From the NCBI GenBank assembly GCA_030077755.1, contig JAQJZZ010000008.1, forward strand, positions 744,001 through 808,000: DNA of 64,000 nucleotides. The letters run 5' to 3'. Source of the DNA: Filosporella fistucella. Lineage: Eukaryota; Ascomycota; Leotiomycetes; Helotiales. Within the stretch, counting starts at the first letter, position 1. Every line of letters begins with the position of its first letter. The translations under genes and the position numbers were made by a program. The notes beneath the pieces were generated by a model that made no database searches, was not told the origin of the DNA, and saw only the letters and a program-made list of their open reading frames with translations. Positions 57,701-64,000 of this stretch are shown one piece after another.

Positions 57701-60108
57701 TGTCAACTGGAAGACCCGGAACCGGATGATGTCCAGCTCAAAATCTTGGCCGTCGGCATGAACTTCACAGACCTTATCATTGCCATGGGCATAATCAATA
57801 GCGTTGAGGCTCTTGGAAAAGGGTATAATGCGTTTGGCCTTGAAGGTTGTGCTATTGTCACTAAACTCGGCGCAAATGTGAAGCACCTCGAGGTTGGAGA
57901 CCGCATCATGATGCTGGGCACGAACTCTCCTGGGTTATCTACTGAAGTTAATCGGCCCAGTGGTTTCTGTGTAAAGATTCCTGATGAGCTCAGTGACCTG
58001 GATGCGGCGACGATGCCAGCAGTCTATGGCACTGTACTTCTATGCTGGGTAGACGTGATGCAACTTAAGAGGGGCCAATCAGTCTTGATCCATAGCGCAG
58101 CTGGTGGTGTAGGAATTGCAGCCATCTACATTGCGAAATGGCTGGAGTGTGAAATTTACTGTACTGTCGGCACGGATGAGAAGGTCGAATTTCTCATGAA
58201 TACCTTCGGCATTCCTCGCAACAGGATCTTCAACTCTCGAAATACTTCTTTCCTTGATGGAATTATGGAAGCAACTGATGGCGTTGGAGTTGATGTTGTG
58301 CTCAACTCCGTTTCTGGAGAGCTCCTCCATGCAACTTGGAAATGCGTTGCTTCTATGGGAACAATGGTTGAAATCGGGAAGAGAGACATGATCGGTCGTG
58401 GAAAACTTGCCATGGATCCCTTTGAATGGAATCGAAAATTCATCGGAGTAGACTTGTCAAGATATACTGTTTTCAACAAGCCAGCGGTTGAGCGCATCAT
58501 GAACATGCTGCGGGACCTGTATTTGGAAGGTCACATCAAGCCTATCAACCCAATCACCACCTTCGAGGCTAGAGACATCGAGGACGCATTCCGTAAGTCT
58601 ATTTATATATTTATTTATTTACTTTTTTCTCGTCCTAGCAATATAATTCTTCCAAATAGGGCTGGAAAAGAGCATTGTAGTCTTTCAAATCTTCCTCCTT
58701 TAAACACTACCTCCTTGCATACCCAATAATTCGCTTTGCTAATATTATTTAGGATACATGCAGAAGGGGATTCACATCGGAAAGATTGTGATCAAGTTTC
58801 CAGAGAACCCTGACGAACTCAAGATTACCCCTCAAGTTCCCGATCCCTCCTTCAAGAGTGATGTCTCTTATCTTCTTGTCGGTGGAATGGGAGGACTGGG
58901 ACAATCAATCGCTACATGGATGGCTAGCTATGGTGCTCGTCACTTCATGTTCCTCTCACGCTCTGCTGGGAAATCAGATAACGATCAAGAGTTCTTCAAA
59001 GAACTCGAAGCAGCCGGTTGTTCCGTTCAATGCTTCGCTTGCGATGTTGCAGACGAAAATGCTGTCAAGGCCGCTATCTCACAGGCCGCTAAACCAATAG
59101 CAGGCGTCATGCAAATGGCTATGGTCCTGAGCGATGTTGGAGTAATGGATCAGGATGTCGAGAACTGGAACAAAGCTATACGGCCAAAGGTTGATGGTAC
59201 ATGGAATCTCCATAACCTCGCACCAAAGGAGCTCGACTTTTTCATTCTCTTCTCTTCAACCTGTGGCTTGCTAGGCTACTATGGCCAGTCGAATTATGCC
59301 TCCGCCAATACCTTCATGGATGCATTTGTGCAGTACAGACAAAATCTCGGACTGTGAGTAATTTTCCTTCCCTCGGTCGCAGATATTCTATGATTATATG
59401 CCGATTCTAGTAAACAACCGCTGACTCAAATGAAACAGAGCATGCTCAGTGATGGACATTGGGGCAGTGGATGACGTTGGCTACGTCTCTAGAACCCCGC
59501 AAGCCAAGGAGAACATGATCGCTAGTTCTGGGCGCTTGATGACCGAGCAAGACTTTCTCGACTGTCTTCAACTTACTATTGCCCGTTCAGCTCCAAGATA
59601 TGCACCGAAAACGGGCTCTAAACTCGAAGGCTTCATGAATCCTGGCCAAGTGGCGCAAGTTCTTGAAAGTCGACTGCCGATTATGGATCCCCAGAACGGT
59701 ATTATCTGGAAGCGCGATCCAAGGATGGCTATATACAGGAATATAGAAAGTACTGCTACAGATGGTGGTCTGGAAGCGGGCGATGTACTGAAAGCTTTCT
59801 TGGCTTCCGTGGTGACTTCACCTGAGAAGCTTGACTCTTCCGAATCCTTTCAAGTTCTTGCTGGAGAGATTGGTAAGCGGGTTGCTACATTCCTCATGAG
59901 AGGTGATGAAGAAATGGATCTTTCTCTTACGCTGTCTGCTGCTGGTGTCGATTCACTTGTTGCGATCGAGGTCAGAAATTGGTGGAAACAGAATTTTGCT
60001 GTGGAAGTTTCAGTCTTGGAACTGATGAATGGTGGAAGTATATTGCAACTTGGAGAGCTGGCTGCAAAGAGGTTGAAGGATAAGTACGAGGGAAAGAAGA
60101 AAGATTGA
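51800..60108 (+). CDS. Highly reducing type I polyketide synthase (KS-AT-DH-MT-ER-KR-ACP)
   Basis: Iteratively condenses malonyl units into a reduced, C-methylated chain. Eleven exons join in phase (51800-52369, 52417-52526, 52577-53211, 53256-53368, 53434-53768, 53876-53988, 54037-54486, 54538-54998, 55103-58592, 58753-59353, 59439-60108): 2515 aa. After a 64-residue Asn/Gly-rich leader: KS with Cys234 (KTACSSAG), His369 (EAHGTGT) and His404; AT with FTGQGAQW and Ser672 (GHSSGEIA); DH with His979 (WLRDHCV) and Asp1146 (LHPATLD); C-methyltransferase with GAGTGG at 1412; ER with AAGGVG near 1930; KR with GGMGGLG near 2136 and Tyr2274 (SNYASAN); ACP with Ser2465 (GVDSL). All look catalytically intact. 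No thioesterase, reductase or condensation domain follows the ACP, so release needs another enzyme. Product unknown. Confidence 0.95.
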
Positions 60109-60575
60109 GAATCGAAAGATTCGTCATGACGTGCTCAGAGTTTAATATGCCACAATTTATATGTCATTTTCGGAACCATTCTTCGCGATTGTGTCATGCT
60201 CATTTAACTTCTAATATCATTGCAAGACGATTGTACCTTCTCCAGCCAGCATCATTCCAGAAGAATGCACTTGATTAAAGCATCTTAAGAAATGCTAGAC
60301 AGCAATGCTTAAGTACGCCCGAAGGTGGTGAGTGGGGCCACGCCAAGGAATATAACAAAGATTTTGATTTCATCGAAGAAAATGGTCATCAGATGAGAGT
60401 ACCTAAAATTTGGTGATAAAATCGTTGAAATGGCGAGGTTTGAATTTATAACCACCGAATCGCTTTGGTCCAATACCATGGTGAGCTATTGTCAACAGTC
60501 AACGGACCTTGTGGTTCGTAGCTCCAATCCACTCAAAAAACGCTAAGCTGAAATCTACTGCAATTCATAATACCT
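60109..60575. other. Intergenic, convergent
   Basis: 3' flanks of the PKS and regulator genes; no gene seen. Confidence 0.5.
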
Positions 60576-62781
60576 CTACCTCATGATACTATTCAGAAAG
60601 ACGTTATCATCAAACTGTGTATCAAGGTCAAACTGCCAATCATCAGGCAATATATCCTCATTCCAATTACCGGTGCCCGAAAGTCCACTCATCATTTCAG
60701 CAGAACCTCCATCTGAGCGCCCGCTTCCTTGTTGAATCGTGATCGACTGCTTGCTCTGATTTCGAAACCATGTATGCGTAATTTTCAGCATATTAGTCAA
60801 CTGCCAGAAGAAATCGGCTTGCTCTTCGTCCTGTTTCGGGCTGATTAAGGCTGTGGCTCGATCAATAACACCCGTTATATAGAATTCCACGTTCGCAGAA
60901 GTCTGCAAACTACCCGTGGTAGGGGAGTCAACACCAGCCGCGAAGATCAAGACTATGAGGAGAGCGTAGAAGCTCCTTAGATGTTCTAGGAACGAGAAGC
61001 TTCTCAAAGCATTCGTAGATAAAGAAAGATAGTTGTCGAGGAACAACTTAGCAGATTCGACGCCCAATGCCAAAGATTCTGTTCGTGCCACACTGGAATG
61101 CCAGCTGAGACAGCTAACATCTCCGTACAACGTGTCAAAAGTTGGAGGTATAGAGTGCAGCGCGATCTCGTTGATATAGATTCGAAGGTGCTTCAAAGAC
61201 ATTGTTAGTGTTACTAGACGATCGTCAGCAGGTATCACCCCCAAAATCTGCCTGGAAATTACTACCATTGCTCCAAAGCTCGTGGGGAATCTTTTGCTCG
61301 ATTTCGTTGAGGCGGCGACTGAAAGACTCTCGGTGTGACTCTATCCTTATCGTGTCCAACTCGGGCAATTGCTGGTTATCATCATAGTCAAATGCAAAGT
61401 TGGCATCATCGGAAAGTCTTTGAATCTTTATAAAGTATGGAATAAGTACATCAGTGTCATACAACTTTGTCGATGAAAGCTCTTGTGCACATTGTCCCAA
61501 ATAATCGGTGTAGCGTAGGCCTAGTGGCTTTCTCAATGCTGTGGACAAACTTCATTTTGTCAGTTCTAGACAGATGATACATGATGCGTCCATACCAGGA
61601 AGATTGATAGTAACATCCCAAGAACGTTCTCTTAAGAACAAGAGATTTGGAAGTACTCGGTACTCTCAACGGCAAGTCCTTGTGATTGAGAAAGTCCCCT
61701 TCATCAATATAAGGATGCATGCATTTGGTCTTCCTGTGGGGCTTTGTGATGCCCAGATCTACAGCCATCGAAATCGATATTTGAGACAGTCTGTAGATTT
61801 GCTGATGGCCTGGCCGCAGAAAAAAGTGGTACCTAGTCTCCATCAGCAACGTTAAGTATATGATTTGAGAAAATGTCTGGAGAGCTCACCATGTCAAGTA
61901 GAGTAGTAGGCCCTGGAGGAGATCGAGGGAAGTCTCTCCATTCACGATCGCCCGCCGACTGAAAGTCTCCCTAAGCTCGGCCTCTAGGGTGTCTTGCAAC
62001 CTCGAATCCATTTCTGTTGCCATGGCGAGGATGGAGAGTAAAAGAAAAGGATTGTCACGCCTGATGATATCCAGTGTTATCTGCTGATCGATGACAATGA
62101 AAGGGAACCCAGAAACACGACTTCGAAATAAATCCAAGCATTGCTGGCCCTGGTCAAATGATATCACTCCTCGACCGATAGCGTCATTAATGCCAACGTG
62201 GCCTGGTAACGAATGCACTGGCAAACTTGATATTGATGATAAAGGATTCTTGTTTGACTGCAGCGCTGAATCTTCTGGACTGGTCGAGGAATAAGTCACT
62301 GCCAACTTTCCTATGTCTGATGGAGATGCGACAGAGGATTGCTCAGACCAGTGGCCACGAGAGAGCATAGCTAAAATGCCATCAATTTCATGCAGACGAT
62401 GTTCGACCTTTTCCACACGACTGTTCAGTGTTCAGCTTCTGAGTTTGGCGAAGTAAATAGATGGTACATTACGTTGGAAATGGCTTCTTCGTCTTCTTGG
62501 CTCGGGCTTTAGTTTCCATGAAAATACATTCCTGCCCATGGATGATGCACCTGTCACGAAAATCCAAATAGTGAGTATGAGGGTCTAATGTGAGAGAAGT
62601 TGCAGCGCAGTACAGTGCAATATTGAAAAAGAGGTTCGACAAACTTTTGACATTGCGCCGGATCCTCGATGCTTGGGTAACATCGACTCTTAGAGGCACG
62701 ACATGCTTCACAGGAACGCCTCAGCTGTGGTGTGTTTGTAGCTGGGGCTGGAACAGGCTTCTGGAATTGCAGGAACTCCAT
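60576..62781 (-). CDS. Zn2Cys6 transcription factor, likely cluster activator
   Basis: Read leftwards from ATG 62781: exons 62645-62781, 62473-62550, 61890-62420, 61596-61832, 61266-61549 and 60576-61213 (introns 94, 52, 57, 46 and 52 nt), 634 aa. The first intron rebuilds a full binuclear cluster C-x2-C-x6-C-x9-C-x2-C-x6-C (SCEACRASKSRC, then QCQKCIIHGQEC), followed by a basic linker (KARAKKTKKPF) and a coiled-coil-like helix (RVEKVEHRLHEIDGILAM). The middle matches the fungal-specific regulatory domain (QQIYRLSQISISMAVDLGI, FLGCYYQSS, ALRKPLGLRYTDYL). The C-terminus is acidic (DDWQFDLDTQFDD), like an activation domain. It lies next to the PKS, convergent with it, and divergent from the second exporter, which suggests it controls both. 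Probably binds CGG-type sites. Confidence 0.9.
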
Positions 62782-63191
62782 CGCATAAGGCGTTACGGAG
62801 CGGAGGTAAAGATTCGAAAATGACTCCCGATTGACTCCGCCCGTCTATGGAGAGTAGGAGGTTCGGTCTTTGACAAGACGTGGAATTGATTGTTCGATTG
62901 ATGTCTTGTTGGGAGCTAAGCCCTTTCTGGCAGAATCCGGACTCCTCGCTTACGTGCTGAACTCCCCGAAACTCCTCGCTTAATCATCCTTTTTGGGAGT
63001 CTCCTGAGGTGTTTATGGTCTCCACTACTAAGAGTAGATCAGGGATCTATTTCATTGCGACTCTGACGCTCATATATGTAGAGATATCCTCATACATTCT
63101 TCAATCTCAAGACGCAAGCTTCTTCTGCAACTTGATTGATTTCGCTATTCTTTTTTTCATCCACGTCCCTTTTCCCAAACATTACCTAGCT
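62782..63191. promoter_or_regulatory. Divergent promoter between regulator and second MFS gene
   Basis: 410 bp between divergent start codons. The plus-strand leader near 62930-63000 contains a short direct repeat (CTCCTCGCTTA appears twice, around 62940-62982). No gene. Confidence 0.45.
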
Positions 63192-64000
63192 ATGACATCC
63201 ATATGGAAGAAGTTTACGGGGAGGAGCTCTCGCGATTCCAAGACAGCTGAAGTAAATGACAAACAAGAGCAAGATAGTGCTACCGGAGTTGATGCAAATC
63301 TGGCCATCATGAAAGATTCTGGGCACGAAAACTCTCCTATACAAGCAGCAAAAAGTGAAGTGACAGGAGAACGAGAAGAGCCCGTTGAATTTGATCCAAC
63401 CGCTGGTTACGTGACGGGCATGACCCTTTTTTCGATTGTTATTGGTATCACCCTGGCCGTTCTTTGCGTTGCGTTGGTATGTTACCCTTTTCTGATTGAC
63501 CTTCATTACCAAATAGCTAGCTAACTTTTGACAGGACAATGCAATCCTGGCCACTGTTTGTACCTCCCAGGAGTTTTTCATGAGGCTCGATTTAATCTAT
63601 GATCTTAGGCCATACCAACGATCACCACTGAACTTGACTCACTCGACGACGTTGGGTGGTATGGCTCCTCATTCTTGATTGCGATGTAAGTTGAGACTTT
63701 ACCTAGAATGCCCTCCTGTGCTTATACCACCTCCAGATGCGCGTTACAACCAATCTCTGGCAAAATCTTCAAATACTTTTCTCAAAAATGGGCATTCATG
63801 TGGTTTGTTTCTATGTTTGAGCTTGGGAGCTTGATCTGCGCAGTGTCACAGAACTCTCCTACGTTGATCATTGGACGTGCCGTGGCTGGATTGGGAGCCG
63901 CCGGCATATTTTCAGGCGCTCTCACTATTGTTGCAGCAACTATTCCTCTCGTTAAGCGTCCAGTATATATTGGAGTTGTTGGTTCTGTAATGACAATCTC
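63192..64000 (+). CDS. MFS transporter, 14-TM (DHA14/AflT-like) type, 3' end beyond window
   Basis: Exons 63192-63476, 63535-63555, 63609-63685 and 63737 onwards (introns 58, 53 and 51 nt); the second coding exon is only 21 nt. The ATG at 63192 (MTSIWKKFTG) begins a polar 75-residue N-terminus. Then come TM1 (GMTLFSIVIGITLAVLCVAL), the family motif LDNAILATAIPTITTELDSL split by two introns, and DDVGWYGSSFLIA, followed by CALQPISGK. Further on is GRAVAGLGAAGIFSG (motif like G-R-x-x-x-G-x-G-x-G). These are signatures of the 14-helix drug/toxin efflux group found beside many fungal PKS genes. The last bases seen encode YIGVVGSVMTI. Probable product exporter, sharing a promoter with the Zn2Cys6 gene. 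Confidence 0.9.

Overview
This window looks like chromosomal DNA from a filamentous ascomycete (Pezizomycotina; a Leotiomycetes-type genome is my guess from general impression only). Genes are separated by AT-rich spacers. They carry many short introns (about 44-110 nt) with GT..AG ends and CTNAN-type branch sites. The protein families are fungal: Zn2Cys6 and Fungal_trans_2 regulators, a highly reducing polyketide synthase, fungal P450s and a BIM1/X325-type copper protein. I saw no tRNA, rRNA, CRISPR array or intact transposon.

Left part (1-27 kb): mostly fungus-specific genes of unknown function. Three tandem, same-strand paralogues (1.35-6.66 kb) share a C-terminal domain; the third adds a nine-copy, 25-residue coiled-coil repeat. 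Then follow an unknown 212-aa protein, a low-complexity protein with an N-myristoylation-type start, a 572-aa protein with four 27-residue repeats, and a repeat-containing gene split by an in-frame TAG. Next come a double-GNAT acetyltransferase, a basic nuclear-type protein, a decayed BIM1-like GPI protein, a membrane protein, a small secreted protein and an unknown Ser/Pro-rich protein.

Middle part (28-42 kb): a flavin amine oxidase with an export-type N-terminus, an acidic charged protein, a LovD/beta-lactamase-type serine transesterase, a C2H2 zinc-finger gene, a Fungal_trans_2 regulator, a zinc alcohol dehydrogenase and an HSL-type alpha/beta hydrolase.

Right part (42.5-64 kb): a secondary-metabolite cluster. 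It holds two P450s (CYP68-like and CYP65-like), a DHA1-type MFS exporter, a possible P450 relic, an 11-exon highly reducing PKS (KS-AT-DH-MT-ER-KR-ACP, 2515 aa, catalytic residues present), a Zn2Cys6 regulator, and a divergent 14-TM-type MFS exporter that runs off the right edge. The PKS has no release domain, so an acceptor enzyme in trans is expected; the hydrolase at 40.7 kb and the LovD-like enzyme at 32.1 kb are candidates. The likely logic is: the Zn2Cys6 protein switches the cluster on, the PKS builds a reduced C-methylated chain, a hydrolase or acyltransferase releases or transfers it, P450s and possibly the dehydrogenase tailor it, and the MFS pumps export it. Cluster limits are inference.

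Exon structures below were built by hand from splice signals and reading phase; every multi-exon model called complete gives a total length divisible by three.
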